Assembly: GCF_000341285.1 (NCBI RefSeq)
Contig: NW_005178475.1
Coordinates: forward strand, 372,001 to 436,000
Direction: 5' to 3'
Length of the DNA: 64,000 nt
Source: Galdieria sulphuraria
Taxonomy: Eukaryota > Rhodophyta > Bangiophyceae > Galdieriales > Galdieriaceae
The notes beneath the pieces are model-generated. The model saw only the letters and a program-made list of their open reading frames with translations. It ran no database searches and was not told the DNA's origin. Both the position numbers and the translations under genes were made by a program. Below, piece by piece: positions 1 through 10,365 of this stretch. Positions within the stretch are counted from its first letter, which is position 1, and the number at the start of each line of letters is the position of its first letter.

Positions 1-762
1 AATCTGTTATGTCCCAAAGTAACTTGCCTCGTTTCTTTGTTGAAGCTCCCTTCATTTTCAGTGGAACAACTAGAGTCAATCGTCTCTTGAAACTTTTTCT
101 TTTATGGAAATAGTTACATTGACTTTGATGAAGTATGTACTTGCTATATCTAAAGCAACCAAGACAAGGTTCCGTTTGAAATGCGATCATTGAAGCAAAT
201 CTCCCAAGGAGAATGCGAGATAACCTCGATAAACCCAACAATATATATCATCAAGTTTCCTTTTGTTTGAAGCTACTCTAAAATATTTTCAAAAAATTTC
301 CAAGTTTCTATCTCGTTGAAATATTTCTCAAAACCTATCATTCCAAATAGATGACTCATTCACTGAAAATTGCTTATGAGGAATGATCTAAAGCCAAGTC
401 TTGAAATATTTTTCATTGGCCGTGAAATTTCTCTTCTGGAGTGGACGTTGTTTTTTTGCTTTAGCTTTTGACTGCGGCCACCACTTGTAAAGAACAGACA
501 AGCTCTTCGAGTAAGTTTTCTCGAAGGCCTTAACTTGAAAGTATTTTGTAAGTTGGGGGATGTTTCGTGGCTTCAAGTCACTTGGTAACTTGTGTTATTG
601 GGTGAAAGGAAATAGATCTATAAGGTATGAGTGCATCTTCTTAATAAGAGAACTTATCTCTCACAGTTACTCGTACATAGCTCTCCATTTGCAGTTTTGG
701 TAAAGTTCCCTAGCTAACAGCTGTTCTTTGCTTCCTTTTACTGGCTTATTCTTGGGAGAAAG
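1..762. other. Left-edge stretch without a firm gene
   Basis: No complete gene is recognisable. A short open stretch on the plus strand (3-113, ending in TAG) could be the last 36 codons of a gene that begins outside the window, but it matches no family I know. The right part is the presumed promoter and leader of the AdoMet decarboxylase gene and holds two upstream ORFs, described separately. A GTATGAGT...CTCTCACAG pair at 625-666 could also be a 42-nt leader intron. Confidence 0.4.
560..703 (+). promoter_or_regulatory. Possible uORFs ahead of AdoMet decarboxylase
   Basis: An ATG at 560 opens a 47-codon frame ending in TAA at 701-703. A second ATG at 627 opens a 5-codon frame (MSASS) ending at 644, nested in the first in another frame. 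The main ATG follows at 763. Plant and animal AdoMet decarboxylase mRNAs carry polyamine-sensing upstream ORFs, so the arrangement is suggestive. The peptides do not resemble the plant or mammalian uORF products as I remember them. If 625-666 is spliced out as a leader intron, the short one disappears. Regulatory function is inference only. Confidence 0.3.
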
Positions 763-3481
763 ATGGTTTTTCACGGAGAAGAAGGTCTGTCATTGGACAG
801 TTCTAGTGATATGGGGAGTGGTTTCGAAGGCCCTGAAAAAAACTTGGAATTGGATTTTAGACGTAGGAACTCAAAGATCGCTTCGTTCCTCTCAGTATCT
901 CAAGAAAGATGGAGCGAAATCTTGTCATACGCACAGTGTAGTATTCTTTCAAGAATAGCAAGTGACAAGTTAATAGCCTACTTACTTTCCGAAAGCTCGC
1001 TTTTTGTATTTGATGAAAAGATAATCTTGAAGACTTGTGGAAGGACTACTTTACTGAGGACGATACCGTCTTTGCTTGCATTGGCAGAAGAATTGGACTT
1101 TTGTGTGGACTTTGTGCGTTATTCAAGACCGTTTTTCTTATATCCGTAGGTTTTTAGTTTCTTTGTAAACTTGTTTACTGAATATGAATAGTTCTGCGCA
1201 AACCTATCCTCATGACTCCTTTGATTCGGAAGTTCAGTTTTTAGAAAAGTTTTTTCGGGGACATAGCTACACTTTAGGTGCTATGGATGGTAAAACAGCT
1301 TGGCATTTGTATGTAGCTGATCAGTCAGAAAAATATTCATCTGAACAGACATTCGAAATAATTATGTTTGATTTGGATAGTGTACGTAGCAATTTTTATA
1401 TTTTGCTTTTCTAAAGGTTGAACGAATATGTATTAGGAGGCTGTCAGTCACTTTTTCAAGTCAAAGGATTATCAAAGTGGTTTAGAAACTCTTGAGGGTT
1501 CTGGTTTGAAGTCTTTGTTACCTTGTGAAGAGATAACTCGTTACGATGCATACAACTTTGATCCATGTGGATTTTCTTTGAATGTAGTGAACGACGACAT
1601 TTACTATACGATTCATATTACTCCAGAGTCGCATTGTAGCTATGCTAGTCTGGAATGCAATGCTATTATAGAAGATTTTACTTCATTATTGATGAATACC
1701 TTGAAACTTTTGAAACCAGTAAGTAATAGATGTTGATTGAAAGCATTGTCTATATTTATTGTAAAAATTGTTAGAAAAAGTATTGTGTTGTATTCTTTGC
1801 AGATTCAGATGCTCCTGCTGCTTGTGTAAAGCAACCTCTTCAATGGTCATGTTCCAAAGAACTGGGTTATCAACAGTTTGGTGAAGTTACATTTGTTCGA
1901 ATGCATGAAAATTTCGGAGAGTATTGTGCACAAGTTTGCAGTTTTATGAGATGTGAAGATGAGTTTCTGTTCACTCCGGAGTCTGAAAGTACGCAAGACT
2001 TAGATGTCAAGGTAGGTACAAAAGCTATGCATTGATTTATACCAAAAGATATGAACCTGCAAAAGTTCCTATCCTGTTCGTCGAATGGTGTTCCGCAGCC
2101 GTTGGATGTTTTATTGCAAGTATCTAAACGGTTTGGTGCTGAATGGTTTTCGAGTGATCATCCGCTGGAAACTAAACTAAAGAAGTTGAAATCAATCAGT
2201 CATCGACCGTTGTTATTCATTGACCTCGGTGGAATTTATCAAAACTTTATCAAGTTACAGAAAGTTGTATCTTCGAGTTGTCGTTATTCCGTTCGTTGCA
2301 ATCCGGACCCAGCTATCTTGAGACTTTTGTATGAATTGGGGTATGCATTTTTATATTGAATGCATCTAAGCAACATCTTATTATTCTTTTAGAGTGCAAC
2401 TTACTGTTTCTAGTCGGTCTGAAGTGGAACATTTGATTCGGAATGATATTTCCTTATCTAATGTTGTTTTTTGTTCGCCAATGTTGAAGTTGTCTTCTGT
2501 TCAGCGTATTTTAAAGACCTATTCCTTTGGTATGGTAACTGTTTCGGAAGATGTATTAGAGGAATGTATATCAAAGGTTGGAAGACTCCCATATGAACAA
2601 ACTGTAGGAATTGTTACTTAATTGTAATATTGTTAGGAATTATCCCAAATTTTGAGGGAAGTTTCAGTAGAGTTAAGTTTGGGTTCGGACGAGTTTGATA
2701 CCTCGAGTGCTTTTGAGAGATTGGAATATAAGTTGAAATTAGCAAAGAAGTTAGGTTTGAAGATAGTATCTGTGAACATTTCACAACTCGAGTCGGAATT
2801 CTTATTGCAGAATATTGAAAGACTTTGCAATATCTTGAAACTTTTTTCCCGCGTAAGAAATCTTTATTTGGTTTTGAAAGTTTGAAGGACTGTTTTTGTA
2901 AAGGTTTCTGTGGTGGTTTCTGGCAGTCTCCAATTGTTGGAAGATTCTTCTTTATCACGAGACGTTGACTGCAATTCACCTACGAAGAAACTTGTTTCAT
3001 TGTTGAAACTCCGTTCTGTATCTCTTGTTTTGAATGCAGATTCGTAAGTATTGAGTGACCGTATGGTGTATTTATACTGAAGACTTGTTTTAGGTTGCTA
3101 CTTTGCAATAACCAAATGATGGCAGTTTCTGTTATTGCTCGACAAGAGTCCAGTGAAAAGGATGCAAGTGAGTTGAAAGTGGATAAGTATTATATATCTG
3201 AAGGCGTCTTTGGAGCATTTCATGAGTTGCTTACCGAGTCAGTGGATAACTTATATCCATATCCTCTTATAGAAAGGAAGAGTGGAGAAGTTTCGTTTTG
3301 TTCTATTTATGGTCCAAGTGGTGATTGTTTGGATCATATTTGGTCTGGAGTGTTGCCAGTTTTAGACATTCACGATTATATTTTCTTTCCAAAGATAGGA
3401 AGTTTTTTGTCCTTGGGTTTGCGTGAGTTTAATGATTTTTCACGCAAAGTAGATACTCGTTATTTGGTTACGTTTGAATAA
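763..3481 (+). CDS. S-adenosylmethionine decarboxylase fused to a degenerate ornithine decarboxylase domain
   Basis: Nine exons: 763-1145, 1192-1381, 1437-1718, 1775-2011, 2066-2340, 2393-2576, 2637-2852, 2904-3043, 3094-3481; 764 residues. Residues 1-364 form a complete eukaryotic AdoMet decarboxylase, which makes the aminopropyl donor for spermidine: FEGPEKNLEL, the self-cleavage site LSESS (pyruvoyl Ser78), LKTCG, PHDSF, FDPCGFS and IHITPE are all present. A phase-0 54-nt intron (2012-2065) then joins an ornithine decarboxylase fold of about 400 residues. That fold is recognisable (YSVRCN, YYISEGVFGAFH, IYGPSGDCLD) but lacks the catalytic parts: the PLP lysine of YAVKCN is Arg, the HVGSG and GGGFPG loops are gone, EPGR is gone, and the cysteine of GPTCDGLD is Gly. 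The AdoMet decarboxylase half should be active and the ODC half should not. Fusions of two active enzymes are known from Plasmodium; a dead partner here is inferred from residues only. Confidence 0.9.
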
Positions 3482-3506
3482 AAGGAACGTTTATTTGGAA
3501 AGTGAT

Positions 3507-4390
3507 TTAAGGAATGTCAACATAGTCTTCGTATTCATGATTTGCTGCCATAATTCGAAGAGCACCTTCTGCACCTAATACATTGATAACTACCAACACC
3601 ATTGCCCAAAAGAAATTGTGGTCGAATTTCTTGCCAAGTGGACAACTAATTTCAAAAAGTAGTATTTTAGATGCTACTTGTTAAGTAATAAGACCAACCT
3701 AGGTGATAAACTTGATAAAGTTTCTTCCACACAAATACTACACAAGGCATAAAGTTTTCATCATCATTTTAAAGACCATCATTAAAACACTTACTTGTTC
3801 AAATACAGCCAACCCATACAAGTTCCAATAAAGAACAAACTACCAAGTAAAGAAATGAGAGCACCATTACGCCCTTTGTTGGCTTCAAAACAACGAATCA
3901 AACAACAAATTGTAGTGGCCAATAAGCTTCCCATAGCTGCACCAATGAGACACTGTTTAACAGGTTCCTAATACACAGAAACAAATAATTGTGTCAAACT
4001 ATTTCAATTAAGCAAATATATCTTCATACAGGCACATAAGCAAGGTCGTAGGTAACTTGACGAAAATTGAGCGCTAAAATACTACAAACCGCAGTCGTTC
4101 CAAAGTTGAGAATCATAATAAACCTGTAAAGAGCGCGTTTTCTACGATCCTATCATAAAATATCCTCGAGTTATGTTCCTTTCCATATCGAGTATTCAGT
4201 AAGCTTACGAAGACTGCAATGGAAGCTGCAGTAAAACTTAAGCTGAAAATGCAACATAGACCAAAAGCAGCTGATAGAATGGCGCTATAATAGGAGAATG
4301 TACCAGGAAACAACTTTGAACTGCATTCGTAACAATATAACAAGAAATGAGAATCCAAATACCTCGTTAGAAAAGGCCCAGAAAACAAGT
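3507..4390 (-). CDS. Unrecognised multi-pass membrane protein (5' end uncertain)
   Basis: Read from high to low coordinates, five exons join in frame: 4320-4209, 4149-4030, 3967-3795, 3737-3699 and 3645-3507 (stop at 3509-3507). An upstream piece near 4390-4355 probably contributes the start, but I could not settle the first exon. At least five, probably six, hydrophobic helices are visible, for example around AAFGLCCIFSLSFTAASIAVF's first part, FIMILNFGTTAVCSILAL, CLIGAAMGSLLATTICCL, GALISLLGSLFFIGTCM and WAMVLVVINVLGAEGAL. The tail is short and acidic (HEYEDYVDIP). One exon is only 39 nt. I do not recognise the family; a tetraspan or MARVEL-like origin is possible. It is convergent with the polyamine gene, 25 bp apart. 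Confidence 0.6.
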
Positions 4391-4758
4391 GCCAAACTCT
4401 GAAAAAGAAAAAATGCTGAAAAGCCTCGAGCTTCCAAGTCCAACTTTTCGGCTTCCTTTTGCCATTTTCAAAAAAAAAAAAGTTGGAGGAGGACTATGCA
4501 ACTTGGCTCTTCCTTACCTCAACTTTGGTTTGTGTGATAACGGCAAAGAACAGAAAGCACTCGATAGCTATGACATAGAGAGCTGTGTTGTAAGACTATT
4601 AAAGACAGAGTTTTCAATGTTCTCAAACTTTGTGTCAAAAAGAAACTCTTACACTGGATATATCCACAAACATGTCTTGAAAACTATTGGAATGGTAAAG
4701 ATGATAGAAACATCGTTTTAGTTGTTGAGGGGAATCGGCGTTGTATTCAGCGTTTCAT
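4391..4758. other. Divergent promoter region
   Basis: About 370 bp between the membrane-protein gene and TIC110, which point away from each other. It holds an A12 tract near 4470 and a plus-strand open frame without an ATG start, which I take as chance. Part of it probably contains the unresolved first exon of the minus-strand gene. Confidence 0.4.
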
Positions 4759-7700
4759 ATGAATTGCTTTCGCTGCAGCTGTTGTTTTCTACATCCTTTT
4801 CCAAAGAATGGGCCATATCCTTTCTTGAAGAACCGTATTGCTCTTTTTGACGTCGTTGTAAAGAACTCTTCGTCTTCTGGGAAGCTCTGTGTTCGTCCTG
4901 GCTTCAGGATCGCACGAGTCCACGTTTCTATTGGTTGCCTAGCTTCAACCAATATATCAGCAGCAGTTACAGGCAAAGAAGATTCGACACTTGCCGCAAC
5001 AGAATCTTATTCTTTGAAAGTTGATGATAATGTTAGGCCAGAAGTTTTAATAGATGCAGCGGTTTCTGGTACTAATATCGATAAAATACTGAAAAGCAAT
5101 GAATATATTGCTGAACAAGTGTATCAAAGTTGCAAAAAGTATGAGGGCTATTTGCAGAGTCTATACGGTTCGTTTGATATTACTGCTCGACGTTTCATGG
5201 CCTCGGTTATTGCCATTGCCAGTTTTTTAGGGGGTCGATGGTTAAGTATGAAACGGATACCGAAATATGCCAATCTAGTGGGAATATTATCATCTTTATC
5301 CGTTTCTATTTCACTTTATTTGGTTTCGAGGTCAGCAAAACAAGGCTGCGCAGCACAAGTTACACTGTTCTTGAAGGAGAAAGGTGTCTTGAGTGTTACT
5401 GAAGTTGAAGTTCGTAAGATATTTGAAAGATATGGACTAACTAGAGAAGAATTTCTGCCTTATGCAAAAGAAATTTATAAATTTTATTTGATGGGATGTA
5501 TTCAAAACTCTTCGTTGAAACTAACGGAAATAGCTCAACTTTTTCATTTGAAACAAATATTTCATTTGACTGGACAAGATGTAGGAGATATACATCAAGA
5601 GGTAGGAAAAGAATTGTATCGAAGGACATTAGTTTATCTAGATGAATCTACAAATATTGAGCGCATTGGACCAAAAGGAAACTCTCCTAGAAATATACTG
5701 CGCAAAAAGGAATTGAAAAAGAAAGAGAAACTGAAAGATTTAGAATATCAGGAAGAAACCAAATCTTTAGTTGCAATACTAGACAAGTATTTTTGCATCT
5801 CTGATAGAGTTTTCAATGATAATGAATCGGAAGAAGCCTATATGTATGAATGGAGTCGACTTCGAAAACAATTCTCTCTGAATGAAGAAGAGATTGAGAA
5901 AAGATTGAATAGAATACGCATTCCGCTTTATGAGACTTTGGCTAAAGCAGTTATAATTAATTACCAAATTGACTCAAGTATCTTGGAAACAGCGTCTTCA
6001 ACTTTGTCCATTGAAAAGGAAGTTTCATCCCAAATACATATGCAGGTATATCGTTCCATGCTGGAATCAATTTTACAGAACAATGAAAGAATACCTGAAC
6101 AAGGCCTAAAAGAAATTCAAAGGGTTCGTCAAGTATTTTCCATTGACATGGATACTTCCCAAAAGTTGCTTCTAGCAGTAACGATTCCTGCTTTTCAACG
6201 AAAATTGGAACAAACTTTGCATAGTTGTGTCGCTGATTGGATATCAAAGGATAAGGATGCTTTCGTGTCGACTGAGATTGGAATAGACTTGAAGCCGTAT
6301 ATACAAAGTTTGAGAGCCAAGACTGAAGAACTGCTTCTTTCCTCGAAGGAGGATTTGTTACTAGGGTTTCAAAATGGAATTGCTGGAGCAACTGCTTCCT
6401 GTTTCAAGAAAGCAATGAACTTTTTGCGGGTTCAGAATATTCGAGGAGTAGAACAGGAAGCACGAGTCTTGATTGTATTCTACAAAGTGGCAGTGGAAAT
6501 AATAGACAGGATGAAAATATGTGATTCGACTCATACAGCATCAGACTTGGTTCAAAAAGCAATGGCTAAGATTTCTTCAGCTCATCAAACTGATGAATGT
6601 CGATTGTTCTATCGCATCTTTCTAAATGACTGTCTAAAGGAGCTTCCTCTTGGAACGAACAAGAAGAATTCTTTACAGATTCTTCGTAGAATACTTTCTT
6701 TGTCAGAACTGGATGCTGATGAGGCCTATCGAAATGTGATTGAACCCATTTATCAAAGGAAATTACAAAACTTGGTTGAGTCACAAACAAACTATACCCA
6801 GGAGGATAAAGAGAAGCTAAGAAAGTTGGAAGAAACGCTTTCTCTTTCGCCGGATAGCTCCAAACAAGTTAAATTGCAATGTTATAAGATGCGACTCTCA
6901 AAACTAGTGGAAAATAATCGCATTTATTCAGCAAAAGAAGCAGACGAATTGGACAATTTGCGAAATTTCCTTTCCATAACAAAAGATGAAGTTATTCCCA
7001 TACATGTTGAACTTGCAAGGCCTGTGTTTGAACAGTCCATTAAAGAGGCTATGGGAAGTACTGGTATTATTCCAGCAGAGTATCATGACGCTCTGGATCG
7101 TCTTGGAGAAAGATTGGGACTTCCGGAACGTGAAGCCAATGCAATTCTATACAACATTACCAAAGGTCCAATGAAAGCTTATGTGGACCGAGCTATCAAA
7201 ATCTTTCAACAACGTTCAGCTCCCAGAGGTGCAAATGAAACGAGGGATATTGGAGATGATCCTTTGATACAGAAGCCAGGAACTTCTTTGGGAATTGAAG
7301 CTGGTGGTAATGTTGCTATGGAGTTGAGTAATCTGGTAGAATATTGCGTTCGTAACAGGTTAATAGTACAAAGGACTATATTGGTTGATAAGGAGGACTC
7401 AGATGATGTCACATCAGAACCTGAAAAAAGAACCTATTTGGAATTTCCAGTCACTTTGCGTGATCTTTTTGATCCTTCCGTTCTTCAAGAGATGTATCGA
7501 CAGTATCTCATTCAGTGCTTTGCAGTTAAAAGTCGTTCAGAGAAGCAACGGTATTTCCGTGACTTGGACCGTCTTGCTGGAGTTTTTGGTTTGACTAGTG
7601 AAGAAGTCAACAAGGTACATTCCAATTTAGGAACCGTCATCTATAATCAGTACTTGTCACAAGCTCTTTCCGAAGGACGCTTGGAGCAAAAAGATCTGGA

Positions 7701-8316
7701 TTTCCTTAATAATATTCAGCAAAGTTTGTCCATGTCTCCAGAACTATGTCGCGGCCTAATTCGGGATGCCAAAAGAAGCAAAGTTTCCTCTCTGCTTCAA
7801 ACAATATTGAGTGCCTCCAAAGTCTCTCCCTCACAAATGAAGGAACTGCGAGAAGTTTGTCATCATTTGGAAGTTTCCTTGGTTGATAATACTCTGTCAA
7901 CCAAAGACCAGAGAAAACGTTTGTTTATCCTCGAAGTAGACGCTTGTATTGAAAATGGACTCATAACTGTTGAAGATCAGAGTCTTATACGGGAATTACA
8001 ACATGAATATGCCATATCAGATGAAGATGCCAAAACTTTAATTGTGGAATGCATCCAAAACCGTTGTAATTCTCATCTCATTCAAGCTGCTGCTTATTTA
8101 AGGCAAAGTAAGTCGGAACAGGCGATAGAAGAATTGAACAACCTTATCAAATTTGGTATTTTTCTGCCTGATAAGATTCCAAGTTCAGTTGTTACTATCA
8201 AAGAAAGAGAAGAACTGTTGTTGCTCTATCAGGCTTCACGAGTAGGTGAAACACAGGGAGGTAGTCAGGAACGCATGGAATTACTAAGGGCGTTATTTGG
8301 CTTCAGTAAGACATGA
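4759..8316 (+). CDS. TIC110: Chloroplast inner-envelope translocon protein TIC110
   Basis: A single uninterrupted exon of 1185 residues. Tic110 is the large inner-envelope protein of the plastid import machinery; its stromal helical repeats are thought to act as a scaffold for incoming preproteins and chaperones. The first roughly 75 residues are rich in Ser, Arg and Phe, as in a transit peptide. Two hydrophobic helices follow at about residues 145-195 (FMASVIAIASFLGG and YANLVGILSSLSVSISLY). The remainder is almost entirely amphipathic helix with recurring blocks of the type LREVFSLSxExA, the HEAT-like repeats of the family. The length fits red-algal Tic110. I chose the ATG at 4759; the frame is open a few codons further upstream without an earlier ATG. 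Confidence 0.88.
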   Translation: MNCFRCSCCFLHPFPKNGPYPFLKNRIALFDVVVKNSSSSGKLCVRPGFRIARVHVSIGCLASTNISAAVTGKEDSTLAATESYSLKVDDNVRPEVLIDAAVSGTNIDKILKSNEYIAEQVYQSCKKYEGYLQSLYGSFDITARRFMASVIAIASFLGGRWLSMKRIPKYANLVGILSSLSVSISLYLVSRSAKQGCAAQVTLFLKEKGVLSVTEVEVRKIFERYGLTREEFLPYAKEIYKFYLMGCIQNSSLKLTEIAQLFHLKQIFHLTGQDVGDIHQEVGKELYRRTLVYLDESTNIERIGPKGNSPRNILRKKELKKKEKLKDLEYQEETKSLVAILDKYFCISDRVFNDNESEEAYMYEWSRLRKQFSLNEEEIEKRLNRIRIPLYETLAKAVIINYQIDSSILETASSTLSIEKEVSSQIHMQVYRSMLESILQNNERIPEQGLKEIQRVRQVFSIDMDTSQKLLLAVTIPAFQRKLEQTLHSCVADWISKDKDAFVSTEIGIDLKPYIQSLRAKTEELLLSSKEDLLLGFQNGIAGATASCFKKAMNFLRVQNIRGVEQEARVLIVFYKVAVEIIDRMKICDSTHTASDLVQKAMAKISSAHQTDECRLFYRIFLNDCLKELPLGTNKKNSLQILRRILSLSELDADEAYRNVIEPIYQRKLQNLVESQTNYTQEDKEKLRKLEETLSLSPDSSKQVKLQCYKMRLSKLVENNRIYSAKEADELDNLRNFLSITKDEVIPIHVELARPVFEQSIKEAMGSTGIIPAEYHDALDRLGERLGLPEREANAILYNITKGPMKAYVDRAIKIFQQRSAPRGANETRDIGDDPLIQKPGTSLGIEAGGNVAMELSNLVEYCVRNRLIVQRTILVDKEDSDDVTSEPEKRTYLEFPVTLRDLFDPSVLQEMYRQYLIQCFAVKSRSEKQRYFRDLDRLAGVFGLTSEEVNKVHSNLGTVIYNQYLSQALSEGRLEQKDLDFLNNIQQSLSMSPELCRGLIRDAKRSKVSSLLQTILSASKVSPSQMKELREVCHHLEVSLVDNTLSTKDQRKRLFILEVDACIENGLITVEDQSLIRELQHEYAISDEDAKTLIVECIQNRCNSHLIQAAAYLRQSKSEQAIEELNNLIKFGIFLPDKIPSSVVTIKEREELLLLYQASRVGETQGGSQERMELLRALFGFSKT

Positions 8317-8643
8317 CACACTGATGATAACTCTGATGAAGAAGAGCCAATCGACCCAAAAACACTTACAGGTCTTTTGAGCATCGTATTTTAAGTGATG
8401 CACAAGTAACTAATAAATTTGGTCTTTACTTGGGCAGTTGTGTGCTTGAATAGTTGCGACAAATACTGCAAAGTGTCGCCAATATGGTCACTCATACGAA
8501 TCATATTCACGTGACTCAAGAGGCCAAGAAATCAGGCTGAACCATCAAAGTTACAACCAACTATACTGAAACTCCATGCTAGTCTTTGTATATTTCAAAA
8601 ACAGTACTCGAGCAGTCATCCTGCCTAGAATGGATACAAGAAA
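8317..8643. other. 3' to 3' spacer
   Basis: 327 bp between the converging ends of TIC110 and the LARP gene. It contains AT-rich stretches such as TAATAAA near 8411 that could serve 3'-end formation. No coding or RNA gene was seen. Confidence 0.4.
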
Positions 8644-10365
8644 TTAGAATGACTCATGAGTTTGGGTTTCTGAAAGATTCTCCGTGCAAAGCACAAGGTC
8701 TCCAAACGACAACACTGGAACTGAAGCTTTATCCGTATCTTCATAACAAACATTGGAGTCCCTTTCTAAGAAAACCTTTGTCTCTTTAGCATTCAATGTT
8801 TCTGATCCATTGCTAGTGAATTGATTGGTTCCATTGACAATGACAGTGTCCATGCGAGGCTTTCCTGACTTGAAGAGTGAGTTAAGATTCTTACCATCTG
8901 TTGAAGGAAGCGGCGGGAATTCAGCAAGAGACAAATTTGGTTCATTTGTATTCTTCCCTTTCGAACTGTTTGGATATTTCTCGGAAATGTTCCCATAAGA
9001 ACGACTTGAATGATTCGTTACTTGCTGACTGTTATTTCCAGATGACAAATTGCCATTCATATGATGGTCCTCAATGAAGGTCTTGTTCTTAAGGTTTTTC
9101 TCTTGAGCGCGAATTCTGTTTGGAATCCTTGTTGAAGACATTTGACCTGTAAATTCCGTAACCGTTGCCTTCCTTTCAGAGCCTACTTCATTGTCGCTAA
9201 CTCTAGTTGAATCCTTTTCTGTATTTCCTTTAAATGCTCTATTATTTCCACGACGACGAACTCTTGCATTCCGGCTAGTATCGGTCACACCAACAGTTAC
9301 AGGGTGTACATAAGGATAGGTTGAAAACGGAAATGCATAAAAACCAGCATTCATAGGAACATAGCCTGAAGCTCCAAGTGAAGGAAATGAGAAAGCTGAT
9401 GATTGAAAAGGCAATTGAGAAGCCCACGAATTTGGTATCGTCATAGAAGACGTCGCCTGTCTACCAATATAACTTACATCTGAGATGAATTCTTCTGTAT
9501 GTCTCACAGAATCGTCCATCTTTCTCCTCGCCTCGAGGATATTTCCATGAAATGATAAAGAATTTAGTGATGAACAAAGACGCTCTGCATCACTTTCGCT
9601 CACACAGTAAATAAACCAAGTATCCTCCACACTTGACAAAATCTTCAGCTTGGTACTCTTTCCCATTGCTTGTTGTATATAGTTGAGAAAATCCTCTTTT
9701 GCGACATTTCCAGAAATATTCTTAACTATAACAAGGCATCTGTCTTCATTATTATCAGGTGGCATCGGCCTTACTCTTTCGTCATCATCATGAACTTGAA
9801 TACGAAATGAAAATTCTCTCAAAACACGTGCAACCAACCGTACAGAGGTAGTTAATCTGCTAAGCTTTGGGAATGTTACCAGTTTTTCAATCTCAACCCA
9901 CATTTCTGGATCCATCAATTGTCTCAGATAGATATCTTTTGCAAGATTTTCTTCTCCTAAATAATATTCAATCTGATGAACAATAGCCATTTCTAATGTG
10001 AACGGATAATTGGAAAGTGGAACTCCGGGAGAAATAACACCAGTTGCAGGAAACATAGGATAACAATAAGGTGCAGCTATAAAAGGAGAAGGATGAGCCA
10101 TGTACGGAGTAGAGACTGGAGAAAAAGAAGACGACGGCAACCGTGAATAGGGATAGTTGACTCCATCCAAAGGCTCTGGAGAATCCTTGTTCACGCTATT
10201 CCAGGTTTTGTCCTCAGAACTAAGTTCCTCTGAAAGTATACGTGATTTTGATTCCAACAAATCCTGGTTTTTCTGACTAACAGTGTCATCTTTCAAGTTA
10301 TCAGAGTTCCTCTCTCTTCCATAAACCGTCTCTGTCGTGACACTATGTACGTTGCTTCTATGCAT
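8644..10365 (-). CDS. La-related protein, LARP4 type
   Basis: Single exon, 573 residues. Residues about 122-200 are a La motif (YYLGEENLAKDIYLRQLMD, then DDDERVRP). Residues 208-282 match the atypical RRM of the LARP4 group, starting at RCLVIVKNISG, where LARP4 proteins have RCIVILREIP. The two together form a La module that binds RNA; LARP4 proteins bind poly(A) and poly(A)-binding protein and stabilise mRNAs in the cytosol. The N-terminus is Pro/Ser/Tyr-rich and the C-terminal half is low-complexity Asn/Ser-rich, with a short conserved-looking LAEFPPLPS near residue 490. LARP1 or LARP6 are less likely because the RRM is of LARP4 style. The gene head faces a 567-bp spacer. Confidence 0.82.
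   Translation of the reverse strand: MHRSNVHSVTTETVYGRERNSDNLKDDTVSQKNQDLLESKSRILSEELSSEDKTWNSVNKDSPEPLDGVNYPYSRLPSSSFSPVSTPYMAHPSPFIAAPYCYPMFPATGVISPGVPLSNYPFTLEMAIVHQIEYYLGEENLAKDIYLRQLMDPEMWVEIEKLVTFPKLSRLTTSVRLVARVLREFSFRIQVHDDDERVRPMPPDNNEDRCLVIVKNISGNVAKEDFLNYIQQAMGKSTKLKILSSVEDTWFIYCVSESDAERLCSSLNSLSFHGNILEARRKMDDSVRHTEEFISDVSYIGRQATSSMTIPNSWASQLPFQSSAFSFPSLGASGYVPMNAGFYAFPFSTYPYVHPVTVGVTDTSRNARVRRRGNNRAFKGNTEKDSTRVSDNEVGSERKATVTEFTGQMSSTRIPNRIRAQEKNLKNKTFIEDHHMNGNLSSGNNSQQVTNHSSRSYGNISEKYPNSSKGKNTNEPNLSLAEFPPLPSTDGKNLNSLFKSGKPRMDTVIVNGTNQFTSNGSETLNAKETKVFLERDSNVCYEDTDKASVPVLSFGDLVLCTENLSETQTHESF

Noticed and set aside
388-576. 62-codon minus-strand frame, Lys-rich
   Set aside because: It lacks an ATG start, resembles no protein and lies in the leader region of the divergent neighbour; treated as chance.
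2012-2034. Read-through end of AdoMet decarboxylase at a stop inside the intron (VGTKAMH then stop)
   Set aside because: A consensus GTAGGT donor at 2012 and an acceptor at 2065 join the next exon in phase 0 into an ODC fold; the reading without splicing would leave the ODC half without a start.
4389-4721. 110-codon plus-strand frame just before TIC110
   Set aside because: No ATG at its start, poly-A tract in the middle, no family match; it overlaps the promoter and the probable first exon of the minus-strand gene.
5957-6391. 144-codon frame antisense to TIC110
   Set aside because: Shadow of a long conserved coding region; no family match.
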